A DNA stretch of 60,000 nt from Takakia lepidozioides (Eukaryota > Streptophyta > Takakiopsida > Takakiales > Takakiaceae), in the NCBI GenBank assembly GCA_030704615.1, contig CM060734.1, positions 21,950,001 through 22,010,000 of the forward strand. Reading direction: 5' to 3'. The notes under the pieces are model-generated. The model made no database searches. It was not told the DNA's origin and saw only the letters and a program-made list of their open reading frames with translations. Positions within the stretch are counted from its first letter, which is position 1; the number at the start of each line of letters is the position of its first letter. The position numbers and the translations under genes were made by a program. This document shows positions 13,462 to 24,599 of this stretch, piece after piece.

Positions 13462-15606
13462 TCACATTAAGCGACCCACATAGTTGGCAGAAGGAAATTT
13501 GTTCTCAAGTTGGGGCCACTGAACAAACAATTGGTCTGCAACTCCCAGCTTGTAGAGCAAAAGGCCCGTGAGAGACAACTTTTTAACTCTTGCAATGCTC
13601 TCCACATAGACCATCACGACCCATCGCACTCCAAGAACCTGCATGCCATGGTCAAGGCATTTTGACCATCATGAGCAACAAATCATAACTTCGCAGGGCC
13701 CCAATCATTCTTCACACTCAAATGTTGAGAGAGAGTGGTAGGGATCCTCGAAACAAGCTGAACAGAAAGAGAGACACAGATGTATTCAGAAAAGAATTGC
13801 TTTCAATTGAATAGATGCCAAGTCTGGGTGTCATAAACTCCCTGGAGTATAAGCCCTTGCTTGCCGAGTGACAACTGTTAGTCATGAGCGGCCATAATTC
13901 TAGCTGCTGTCAATTAAGAACACTATTTTCAATGGGGGGATCAAGTGACAGAAAGAGAATCATCAGAAGGCTGCAAAACTTGTCTTGGCTGGTTTTCCTC
14001 GTAAATGACAGCCAGTACTTGACAGAGGAGATACTGAATCCAGCCTGTTAATCCAGCTTGCACACAGAAAATACATATTGATGCATGACTTAAACCTACC
14101 TAGTGACACAGAACCCACTCAACTAACAGTCAATATCTCTGAAAAATTCCCATGGTCAAGAGAAGGGGGTTTGAGTACCTTTAGCAGAAAACCAACCATG
14201 CAAATTGGCAAACATGTGCCTGGCCCATTACATAAAATCTGCACTCCAATATATTGCACAAGAGTAAGGCTTAAAAATGTTTGCGCTTTAAGTGAGAGCC
14301 AGTCACACGTTAACAAGAAAGGAATGCTCGATCAAATATCACGAATGCAGCAACTTGAAAAATCCCTAGAAACTTACGACATCAGGTTGGATGCGAGAAA
14401 CTAGCCAGAGGGCATGCACCATAGCCCATATAGTTGTGCCCACCGACGTTATGTAAGATTGACCCACTTCACGACTTCGATAGACTTGAAGGTACTGTGT
14501 CCCCTGCTGTACTCCAGCCTGAATGCCCCATCATTCTGCCAAGATCAATGCTACTACTCTGAATCAAATGGGAGTGAGGGAGGAAGTAAGCATAAGAGAT
14601 GATGTGATCATTGGGCTTTGGCGTGCTGTGGCCTTACAGCCATACACCCCACGACTGGTTACAATGCAGAAAGCGACAAGCAAAAGAGAGACAGAGACAG
14701 AGACAGAGTGAGGGTTACTTCAGTCTTTGTCAGAAGCAAACCCTCAACGTGCTTAAAATGGTTGCAAAGGGGGCATTACCTCTGCTACTGAATGTTCTTG
14801 CTGAGCACGTTCTTCTACTCTTTGAGCCCTTGAAAGACTCATGTCGTCAGTGGCAGCTGCAATGTAGTACCTTGGAACGTATTTATCGAGGTTGAGTGCT
14901 CCCACAAGACTTAACATCTCTGCTGTGTGGCCCCCTGCCAAGGAAATGCATATTCAATGGTTAACACAGCTTGATAGATGCCATGCAATTGGGGAATAAA
15001 AGGGGGATGGGAAAGAGGAGGGCTGGGGCATAGAGACTAAGCACATCTCGGACTTTTCTTGAGGCTATAACAACTCTGAACACTTTGCACAGGTGGAGTA
15101 GTGAGAGTAGCATTATGTGCTGGGCTCCAACCATTCGTTTCATACCAGCAGTTTCCCTGAGCATAAATCTCCGCCATAGACTTCTCCAGGAGGTAAGGGT
15201 AAGAAAGGGAAGGAAAGATTACGCATTCTTACCTAAACTTTTCAACCAGGCTGATCTAATCGCTCCATAGAATGCATTTCAAAAGGTCATGGATTTGACT
15301 ACAGAGGAGGGACAGAGATCTTAGCCAATAGAATAGTCAGAGTGCGAGGCAGAGGAGACCCGGCAGAAGTACCACTGACATGGAAAAAACATGGTAACCA
15401 ATTCCCATTGACTTTCCGAAACAGAAAACTAGACGGAGGACATTGTGCTGGAGCGAGAGAGAAATACCCGATCCAAGAACGATGAGAGTCCTAAGGGCAC
15501 GCTTGGTTGCAGCGCGGGGGAGGGGCTTCCCCGTACTCTTCAGTACCCAATAGACACGCGCTAAGAAGAGCACGGCGAGTGAGACCAACACCGCCCATGC
15601 TTCCAT
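13462..15606 (-). CDS. ALG14: ALG14, UDP-GlcNAc transferase membrane anchor subunit
   Basis: ALG14 anchors the catalytic subunit ALG13 at the ER membrane. Together they add the second GlcNAc to dolichol-PP-GlcNAc in N-glycan precursor synthesis. Five exons on the minus strand: 15468-15606, 14780-14934, 14378-14503, 14179-14238, 13462-13638, with GT..AG borders and matching phases, total 218 residues. An N-terminal membrane helix spans about residues 3-20. The nucleotide-sugar fold signature is reconstituted across intron 1 (LGSG then GHTAEML). Further conserved blocks are YRSREVGQSY, LCNGPGTCLPIC, VYVESIARVKKLSLTG and FVQWPQL..YVGRLM at the C-terminus. Length and motifs match the family along their whole extent. 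The exon 3 acceptor could alternatively lie 3 bp upstream, adding one residue. LINE debris begins only about 20 bp upstream of the ATG. Confidence 0.94.
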
Positions 15607-15625
15607 GTCCCTCGCTGTCTACCCA

Positions 15626-15960
15626 CGGGAGGACCGCCTCTGTCCAGCTTGCACAGGGCGCAACCGGGAAATTGAAACTGAAGAACACTTCTATGAGATC
15701 CGTGGAAGATTCCACTGTCTATTCCGCGGAACCCAATCTCGCACTGAAGTCTTCCACTCTGAGGATCACAAATGCTTGGCAGCTTACCTGCACGAGGCCT
15801 TCTCCCTTACACAATCACTCGAGCAATACTTAGTTCTTATTCTTCGCTCTGGACTTTCGTTTCCTCTCTCATGTTTTCTTCCATTTTGTCCCATAAGCTC
15901 TTTGAGCTTTCCGCGGACGTTATAAAGCACCATTTCATTTCATTTCTCTCTCTCTCTCTC
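15626..15960 (+). mobile_element. LINE 3' fragment, copy A
   Basis: Encodes the cysteine-rich C-terminus of a non-LTR reverse transcriptase (EDRLCPAC, then ETEEHF), then a 3' UTR ending CGTTATAAAG, (CATTT)n and a TC microsatellite. Compared with copy B just downstream it lacks 24 bp that encode the second half of the finger, so it is non-functional. It lies in the 5' flank of ALG14 and runs in the opposite direction. Confidence 0.8.
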
Positions 15961-16613
15961 CTGGTATGCTCGAGTGGGCAGATATTTCAACGTAACGGAC
16001 TTTCTACTGCTTTCCTATTACCAATGAATCCAGATGAGGTGGACATCACGTACAGACATGACCGCAACAGACTCATTAGGAGAGAGCTTATGGAATTACA
16101 TGTCCAGAGAACTTGGAAGCTACCCAATCTCACAACAAAGCTCCACTTCTATCGAGAGACATTCTTGGTGCTCCGCGACAATAGAATCTTGAGACCAAAT
16201 TACCTTTCAGCCCTGAGGGCATTGGGGCGGTTCAGGGTGGGTTCCCACAACCTACGGATAGTGACTGGCAGATGGGAAAACCTGCAACGGGAGGACCGCC
16301 TATGTCCAGCTTGCATAGGGCGCAGCCAGGAAATCGAAACTGAAGAACACTTCTTCTTCTACTGCCCTCTATACTACGAGATCCGTGGGAGATTCCACTG
16401 TTTATTCAGTGGAACCCAAACTCTCACTGATGTCTTCCACTATGAGGATCAAAAATGCTTGGCAGCCTACCTACACGAGGCCTTCGACATTCGCTAGAAC
16501 ATTAATTGTGGTTTCTGGACTTGTTCCTCTCTCATGTTTTCTTCCATTTTGTCCCATAATCTCTATGATCTTTCCGCGGACGTTATAAAGTACCATTTCA
16601 TTTCATTTCTCTC
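15961..16613 (+). mobile_element. LINE 3' fragment, copy B
   Basis: An open frame ending TAG at 16495-16497 encodes the last 170 or so residues of a non-LTR element ORF2, with LRIVTGRW, LCPAC and EEHFFFYC; the Cys/His spacing is typical of the terminal zinc-binding motif. No reverse-transcriptase core is present, so it is 5'-truncated. The 3' end (CGTTATAAAG then CATTTCATTTC) is nearly identical to copy A, suggesting recent insertions of one family. The family differs from the L1-like LINEs at 24.6 and 31.5 kb. Confidence 0.85.
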
Positions 16614-19156
16614 AGGACTACGCACAGCTTCACGCACAGTCTGACACACAGTAGTTACCTTCGCATGGTATTCTAAATTTTAATACGTACGTAGCTACCG
16701 AGTTTGTCTGGGCAGGCGTATCTGGTCGGAAGGGCTTTTTCTATTCCCTGGATGAGCATAATATTGCAGGTGGGCGGTGCGCAGATTTTTTCTGTGGGTA
16801 GTTGTTGAATTCTACTTGAAGATTGTTTCTCAGTGTTGAAATTGTGCTGGCTGGTGTTACACGCCGAGAGGCCGGGGAACGGAGACCTACATTCCGTAAA
16901 TCTGCTTATGCTCTCTCCCATCGCATCTATCTTTGAGTCTCCTTCACACCCGGTCCAACTGGTAGGCGTTTTTATTCCCCTTCACATCTTCATGGACTTC
17001 TGTGTCAGTTCGCCTCTTGAACATGTACAGATGTCGTCTTTGTTGTGTGTGCAGATCCAGGGTTCACGTAGGCTAGTTCTAATTTTGTATTTCTTTGCCT
17101 TCTTCACTGTCTTCAGAAGAGTAGGAAAATATTGGTTTGCTTACCAGGTGGAGATATCCAAGGAGATATGTCGATTTACTAGGTGCTCACAAATTTTTCT
17201 GTTGTTTAATGGCGAGTGTTTTTTAAACCAAGCACATAATTATATGCCAATTTTCTATTAGTTCTCCTTCCTACCAGCTACCTGTTTCCTTTTCCTTGCT
17301 TGATCTGCAATCTTTTTTCTCTGAACAGCTTCTTGAATGAAGGATATTATTAAGTTAGTTAACACCTTGGTGCAAAATTGTTCATAACAGTTTGTTTCAG
17401 GGTGCGGGTACACTCATTTGTGGAGCAAACTTTTCTGAAGTCACCAAATGGAATGGTTTGTCAGCCATGGTGGTGAGTTTCTTTCCCATATTGTGCACAT
17501 TGTCAGTCACACAAGTGGAACTGGCCACCATCAAGCTTGCACTCAGGTCTGCTTTTCCTGGAAGCATTGCTGTTTTTGGGAATTGAAGACTTCAAATTGT
17601 CATGGGATGCCAGGGATCCGGCTTTGTTGTCATTTTCAGGGAGAGGAGCAACAGTCCATCAGGAATGTGGACGTCTCCAACAGCCTAGGCCTCCACAGGC
17701 ATGCAAATGTAGGTCTGCAGTAGCATGTGTGTGGGAGCAAGATGTTGGCTGTGGGCAGGAATAGTATTCACTGTAGGAGCATGTGATTAACACAGAAAGT
17801 CCTCTAAGATATCCTTTCACGCAGAGAGCATGATCTCTTTTGGCTCAATGATTCTGGAAACATGCAGGAAGTAATTCCCTGCCTAAGGACCAGCTACAAT
17901 TGCCACTATACAGATTTGTTTCTTTGGTCTTGTTTAATACTGTGACATTGTTCCATCATATGTTTGCTAACACATGCAGAGTTTGCCCTTTGCATGGCAT
18001 GAAATCTGACCTTCAAGAAGGCAATGAACTTGCAACCTGCAAAGAAGGCACAACCATTTTCACGGAAGAGAATGTACTCATAAGACGTTGTTTGCCGTAG
18101 CCTTGTGGCCATTGACCCTGCATTTTCACGGAAGAGAGACAGAGGGAGAGTCAAGAAAATTTGGAGTAGCCATTTACGGAGGGGTTGCGGAGGCAAGATG
18201 GTCACACAGTTGTGATAAGTGAATTTAACATCTGCTGTCTGGTAAAGAATTTTCTCATGGTACGATTCCTGTGAATTATCTCTTGGTGGCCTTTAGGGTG
18301 ACTTCATTGGCATAGCGAGCTTCAAGAGGATTCAGAGAAGTGCGAACAGGTGCCAGAAGGAGGAAAGGGCATGCGACTGGACTGGGATTATAACAGCTTT
18401 GTACTCTCAGCCTCCAAGAACACTGGCACCTTGTTACTGTCATGTTGTGGTGCACTGTTTGCACCAACACAATGAATACTGCATAGCAATTTACCAAGGA
18501 ACGTTCCCCACAGACTCCTGTAATTATCGTTGTCACATATCAAGAGTTTTGAACACTACAAAAGAAGCTTATAGCTCTTGCTGCTAACATCATGGCTGGT
18601 AACTGAATAACCCCTTCATGCCAGTCCTTTCATGAAAGTATACAGGGGTTTCTGGGGCTTGAACAACCTTTACCCACAATGCTTTGGTATGTCGGATGAC
18701 ACACTTGCTTTCTTTTTACATGTTCCATGATTTTAAGAGTACTGCCTGTTGCTGCAAAGCAACAGGTGCTGCAATTTTGTTTGTCATGACAAACATGCAG
18801 AGAGGTGTTAAAGTTTCTTGCTACAATTGTGCCATTAGTCAGCACATGCAATCATGGACATGAAGCCAGGGTCGATAACAGACAGACTACTCCACCGGTG
18901 ACTCTCAATGACTTCACAAAAGGGCTGATTACAACTGATACTGACAGCGAGTGTAGTAGTTTGCTAATCCATATTCCAAACGCCACCAACATGACTTCCA
19001 CTTGGAGCGCAAATAGTGCGCAAAGCAGATTCAAAATTAGAATCCACCCCAGATTTCAAAAAAATTGTCCAAGATGTGACATTGGCAATGACATGAATAC
19101 AGTGTGCCTCTCCATACACTGTCTCAAGATAAGGTCTCATGCAAAGCATCAGAAGC
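16614..19156. other. Gene-free interval
   Basis: Only short incoherent frames. A stretch at 17392-17760 (plus) has a weak RNase H-like look (QVELATIKLALRSAF) and might be a very old LINE relic. No RNA gene or other repeat recognised. Confidence 0.4.
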
Positions 19157-20341
19157 TTATGTTGGTATGTCCAGCCTAAGCTCTATGGGAAACCCGTGTG
19201 TGAAATCAAGCTCATCCAGTTCTAACCAATCGTAGGCTGACATGTTGTGCCAAGATTTCTTAGTCATGTCATAAATCCATAGCATCTCTCCTCCAGGTGT
19301 CGTAAATCTCAGCCAGCAGCCAAGAGCATCACCGTGCTCCAAGGTGCGACAGGAAAATAACTCAGAACAATCCAACTGCTTGAAAGCCCTTGGTTTCTTT
19401 GGAAAGCTGTCAATCAGCCTGCACTTCATCTCTCCAGGTATAAGTTCCCATATCTTTGAAGGGTGCTTGGAGCCTGTAGAATACGTAATTAACAAAATGC
19501 GTCCACAGCTTTCCAGAAGAGTCACTCCCTCCTGTTTCTCACGAACTTGCACCTCAAAACTGTTCCAAAGACCCTTATCCAGGTCATACTTTGAAATATG
19601 AGTTGCTAGTACATTTGAGAAACTGCCACTTGGTGGAACCAAGCAATACATGATCCCATCACATACCACTTCCTGAGCTGCAACTGCATAAACTTGCCGG
19701 GGCCACTTACGGGGCTGTACTTTACCCATCTGGCTCCAAGTTTTTGTCGAAGAATCATAAACAAAGGTTATAAGAGCAGGCAAGTCAATAACAATTACCC
19801 TGTAAGTGCGTTTGCCGCTATCTACCACAATGGTAGTGAATGTTGGCCTGTAATTGGGGCGTTTTGGATTCCAAGGTGGCAGCTGCCTCCACGATCTGGT
19901 TAAGGGATTACATACCACCAAGGTGAACTGATCCTCTGTATCATAGCAGGCGACACAGAGCAAAGCTCCTGCTACAGCAATAGGACATATGCCTTGGAAA
20001 GAGGTGAAATCGAGAGGCATAGGATACCAGTGCTTGGAACTTGGGCAAAAAAGACGAGTGGCACAAACACTGAAGGATAAGTCTGATGCTATTCCAGTGT
20101 TCCAGACCATTGCAGAATGCAGAATACTGGAAGGTTTATCATGGACCTGGGCATGATCTTCAAGAAAACTTGGAGAGTGGATCAGGTCATTCCATCTTTT
20201 GCAAACAATGCGCATTTGAAATAACCGAGGGATTGGAAGTCGGGCCAATATCATGTCGACAAGGACCTCTGGCAAAGTGCCCCACAGGTCTTCATTCATC
20301 TGTACAACCTCAAGACCTGCAAGCCAAACAGGTATGCTCAT
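19157..20341 (-). CDS. F-box protein, kelch/beta-propeller type
   Basis: Substrate-recognition subunit of an SCF ubiquitin ligase; the target is unknown. A single open frame of 394 codons starts at ATG 20341. The F-box occupies about residues 17-62 (WGTLPEVLVDMILARLP, FQMRIVCKRWNDLIHS), the part that binds SKP1. The rest has the repeating WxxxP and VCNPLTRSWRQLPP pattern of plant F-box propeller domains of the F-box/kelch or FBA group. A second ATG at 20299 sits just after a GTACAG acceptor-like site and starts MNEDLWG. If a 5' leader intron ends there, the true protein is 380 residues, which I favour slightly. No introns interrupt the body, as is common for this family. Confidence 0.88.
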   Translation of the reverse strand: MSIPVWLAGLEVVQMNEDLWGTLPEVLVDMILARLPIPRLFQMRIVCKRWNDLIHSPSFLEDHAQVHDKPSSILHSAMVWNTGIASDLSFSVCATRLFCPSSKHWYPMPLDFTSFQGICPIAVAGALLCVACYDTEDQFTLVVCNPLTRSWRQLPPWNPKRPNYRPTFTTIVVDSGKRTYRVIVIDLPALITFVYDSSTKTWSQMGKVQPRKWPRQVYAVAAQEVVCDGIMYCLVPPSGSFSNVLATHISKYDLDKGLWNSFEVQVREKQEGVTLLESCGRILLITYSTGSKHPSKIWELIPGEMKCRLIDSFPKKPRAFKQLDCSELFSCRTLEHGDALGCWLRFTTPGGEMLWIYDMTKKSWHNMSAYDWLELDELDFTHGFPIELRLDIPT

Positions 20342-20665
20342 TTCCTGTCAGTCAAGATGGTATGGAGAGCTGCATAGACCACATCAAACTCTCCTCGAAT
20401 GCCATTGGAAGCTAAAGGCTTTGTGGGATGCCATGCTTATTCACTCTAAAAGCAGAAACTGACAGTCAGATCTACCGTGCACATCCCAGAAGGCTGGTTA
20501 ATTAGGCTCGATCGTCCAGAGTCTTCCTGTAGGAAAATATGGATGGCAAGTAGCCCCTACAAGGTGACATCCTGTCTGTAAAAGCTGCTTGATTAGGTGA
20601 TCAGGAAGTTGCAACTATCGAAAGTGTTGTCATTCAGATGACTTTCCCTAAGCTTGCATGAATGT

Positions 20666-20775
20666 TCAGGTCCGCTTATCCGAAACTTCCCCTTCCACTA
20701 CCGTTGCTTCTGCATATTCGCTGTAGTCATCATCTTTGCTACCGTCTTCAATGTCTTCATCCTCGCAAATGTCAC
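20666..20775 (-). CDS. Possible terminal exon encoding acidic tail
   Basis: After a CCCCAG acceptor-like site, 36 codons run to TGA at 20666-20668. The peptide is very acidic (CEDEDIEDGSKDDD). It could be the last exon of an unrecognised minus-strand gene between 20.8 and 22 kb, but I found no upstream exon that joins convincingly. Confidence 0.2.
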
Positions 20776-23700
20776 CTGGGGAGAAATCCACAATAGATGC
20801 GAAAAGAAAGGCAGGCCAGAGATCTATAGATAAACGACTTGAAAAGCTCAAGGTTTGCCTTCTACATATATTAAATCCAGTGACAGATTACGTTAAATAA
20901 GACTGAACAACAAGCGGACTGGTACCACGGTCAGGATTTCCACCACGTTTTCTATCTGCCTTCATTACTAAGACAATCTATCATTGCCATGTAGCTCGCA
21001 AGCGCGAAACCAGGTGCCGTAGTTCAAGGTCACTACCACATCGAATGCGGGTGTAGATGGTCAAATTGACTTCGGAAATGGCAAAGCAACACCTCAAATA
21101 TACCCAAGTCCAGGCCATGGGAGGACGTCCCAGAACGCTGTTTTCGGCATTATGATGCATTCCGAGTGACATGCAACGAAAGTTTTGAGAGGGATCCGAC
21201 CAGAGAGAGCAAGGCAGGAGAGAGAGAGGGTCGACCACGAGAGGATATGTTATCCAGTGGCTTGCAAACTTGCAGTGAAAAACTCTTGCAGAAAAGGTTT
21301 GTACTTTGTACATCCTCTCTTAGTGAGGAATTCTCCGGTTGCTAGCAACGATGACTTCGGGCTTCCACTGACAAACTTGTGTACACATTTCCCTCGACAT
21401 AAGGCCACGATATAGCCAAACCAAAACTTCGAGAAACAAACCTGGAAAAGCCAGAATTTCGAAGGATTTTCGAGGGCTGTTGGATTCTGACCTGAAGAGA
21501 TATGCAGCTCGACTTCCATGCTGCTTGAGCCAGCTGGGCCTTGCTCCCCTATGCCGTATGTGGGTACTTACGAAAGGGATACAGTGATACTCAGATTCTC
21601 CTTCGAAACGGGGGAGCAAGAGAAAGACGGATGCAATGCAACCCAAGCTCGATCTGTCTGGACGAGTCTTCGGAATCTCCAGCTCATGACCAGATTCTAG
21701 CCCAAACCTGTGGGAGAGCGAGAGAAGGCGGCATCTATGAGATACCCAAAAGAGAAACCCACATCAGACATCTTTCCCAGGAAGAAAAATAGCGTTCTGG
21801 GTAGGCGTAAAGATTAAAATGCTCCACGAGACTGCGATTGTGATAGAGAGAACGTGTTTGTTGCGTGTGTGCGCGATCTTTCGAAGATGCTCGCCAGTGT
21901 ATAGAGAATGTTACGGTCAACTCAGCGTGCATTCTGTTGCTTTGTACTCTACTGTCTAAACCCGTCGTATAAACGCTAAAGTATAACTCACTTCGTACAG
22001 CATTCAATTCGCTCTACGGAGCCGCCATGAATTCCGAAAGCCAAAGAACAAACCTGTTACCCAACAGATTTTTCAAAACCCGAAGAAAACACAGTAGATG
22101 GAGGGTCAGCTACTTAGTGATTGGAGAAAACCGTCGTAAACGCAGCTGAGCACAGACTATCTGACATGCAAACTCAATTGGATGATGATGATTGGCGCTA
22201 ATGGAGTCGTATCAATCCATCATCACTACCGTATTGTGTAGTGTATTCCAGTGTATTGTGGGGTGTGGCTATTTAATGTCTTTGATCTTGCGTGATTAGA
22301 GTGAGAGAGAGAGGGAGAGAGAGAAAGAGTGCGTTGTCACAGTCAAAGCCACAGTAAGGTGGCGCTTGCAAGAAGCTCGTGAGTTGTGTGGTACTGCACT
22401 GTTGTGTTTCAAGCCGCATGTCCGCTATTATCCTCCGCTTGTGAGGGGAGGGGTGATCAATTTACGGCTACCTTCACTGTCTTTCTGAAGAGGTCTCTTT
22501 GACAAGTCTGCCAGGCTATGTCGGCAGCACGCTAGACTCCTCATGTATACGTGACAAGATTCATACCTCCCTCCTTCCCTCCCATGCACTTCTTGAGCCC
22601 GCCATGGAGTCCGAGTTGTGATTTGCTTTTTCAAGTTCAAACAAACCCATTATGGTGCTAACGGATCCCCACCAAAGCTTGGGGTTTTGAGCATGAGAGA
22701 CAGGCCTGCGATGATGCTGCCTAAGCCATGGACTCGTCACTCAAAGCTTGCAGGCTTCTTGGGTACCTACTTATCGATTTGCTTCAAATGCAAAGACAAG
22801 GGTAGAGTATGATTATTATTAGGTCACCCTTCACACTGACAAACCCCACATAAATATGGGTGCTCAAACACAGTACCCTGCATATTGAGGGGCCGCCAGG
22901 AAATATCCTTGAAAATAAAGACTTGATTGACATATGCCCTTCCCTTTGACAGGTGGGCCCGGAGTTTAAAGCTCAAGGAATGTATGTATCATACATTTAG
23001 TAAGTTAGAAAAGAGCTTTGGGACAAGTAGCTCAGCTCATTTACTGTGTCAAGTGTAGGTAGTAGCATTTGGTATTCAAGGTTGGATGAAATGTATTTAT
23101 TTAGGAGGGTCAGTGGATGATGGATGGTGGATTAGAGGTTGGATGACTGTTACACAGTATTTTGGCCCCTCCTTTCTGGCACTGGTTGGGATAAGGTGGA
23201 CGGTCAGAGTAAACTTGGTGTAATAAAGTGTCCACTGGTTCAATTAGAATTATTTTATTTTATACATTTTCTTTTAATTGTAGCCAAATCGCTTGCCGAA
23301 AAATGGTAAAGGTAAATTCTTCTTTGGCCGCTCGCCCCAGAGTTGGGATTGTAGAAATAACATACCATCCTAAACCTTCGGCCACTGGAAATTGCCACAT
23401 GAGCAGATTGGCTGCCACATGGACATTGAGTTTTCTGTTGAAAGTCTGCGTGTGTCTAAAGTATCCACGGCCGAAAGACCAAATTAGTCAAATGAATGAC
23501 CACCACCACATTTCGGGCGCTCGTTTGTGGCGTGCATAAAATGGCCCTAACAAGTGTGACAAACTTTGAGGCGGATGTTTTTGCCCACCTCATAAATGCC
23601 CTTGTCAATTTTCGGCCCATTTGGCCAAATTCTTCTGTATGCTATGCTCCGTTCGGCGGCAGCATCATAACAAAAATTGAGGTTGGCTGCCCTAAAGAAA

Positions 23701-24599
23701 CATTTAAGAAAAAGCTCTGGTCAGTTACAACCGCCAAATGCTAACAGACTGTTTCCGAAACCCCCATATTGCAGCCTGTTTGTAGGTACCAAGACAAATT
23801 GCAGAAATTATTTGTTCTGTGCTAAAGGTGTGAATACTAATTGAGACTTGAATATGTAGAGCAGTTTCATTCGGGCCTGTTTCTAGAGTGGTCCAAGATT
23901 TATTGTGGTCCAGGAATTAGAGGGTTTGACGAATGAGGTGGCAAAGAGAGGGGTGTGGGTAGGGATAATTTAACTTGTGAGGAGTCAAACAAAGCCAAAA
24001 AAAAAAGGGGGGGGGGAGCACATGGCCCATGAATGTAGGGTGTGGGCCACGTAGGTAGTAACTAGCTATTTTTAGTAGTTCACTAGTTGACTTTCGAGAT
24101 AGTTCTAGTATTATGCAGGTTGGGTTTCAAGCGACTCACTAGTGGCTTCCAATTTGGTGCCGCCACAAACACTACAACCTCTGGTTTCAGTACCAATGTA
24201 AGTAGTTTTTTCCTATCTTCAGGGTATGCTAAGTTGGTTGTGGTTGTGGTTGCTGCAAAAGTACAGGAACAGGGTCAGAGGAGTAGAGAGGAGTAGAGGG
24301 GAGCAGGCTTGGTGATATCCAAATATTTCTTGTTAATATATTACTTTAAATATTATGTAATTTTCTATAATAGATTCTTACAATTATTTTAAATTTCAGA
24401 TTATAAATAGTCGGCTACAAATATATTGAATATCTCATGTGAATCCTAACTCGCGATGTAAGGTCTATGTACTACAAAATATCTAAACCCCTAATTTGAT
24501 CACAGCATGTAAATTCTAGTGACGACTGCAAGTTGGAGACTAGTTTTACTATAGAGCAGGAATAGAGCGCCGTAGTGCCATGTCATCGACCCATGTCAA
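20776..24599. other. Gene-free interval
   Basis: No recognisable gene. It includes the likely promoter side of the F-box gene, a GA-rich stretch near 22300-22330 and a homopolymer junction of about 10 A followed by about 10 G near 24000. The short frames on both strands do not form a coherent product. Confidence 0.45.

Noticed and set aside
17392-17764. Possible RNase H-like peptide (QVELATIKLALRSAF)
   Set aside because: Only one short stretch resembles the family, catalytic acidic residues are not identifiable, and frames break at once. Not strong enough to call.
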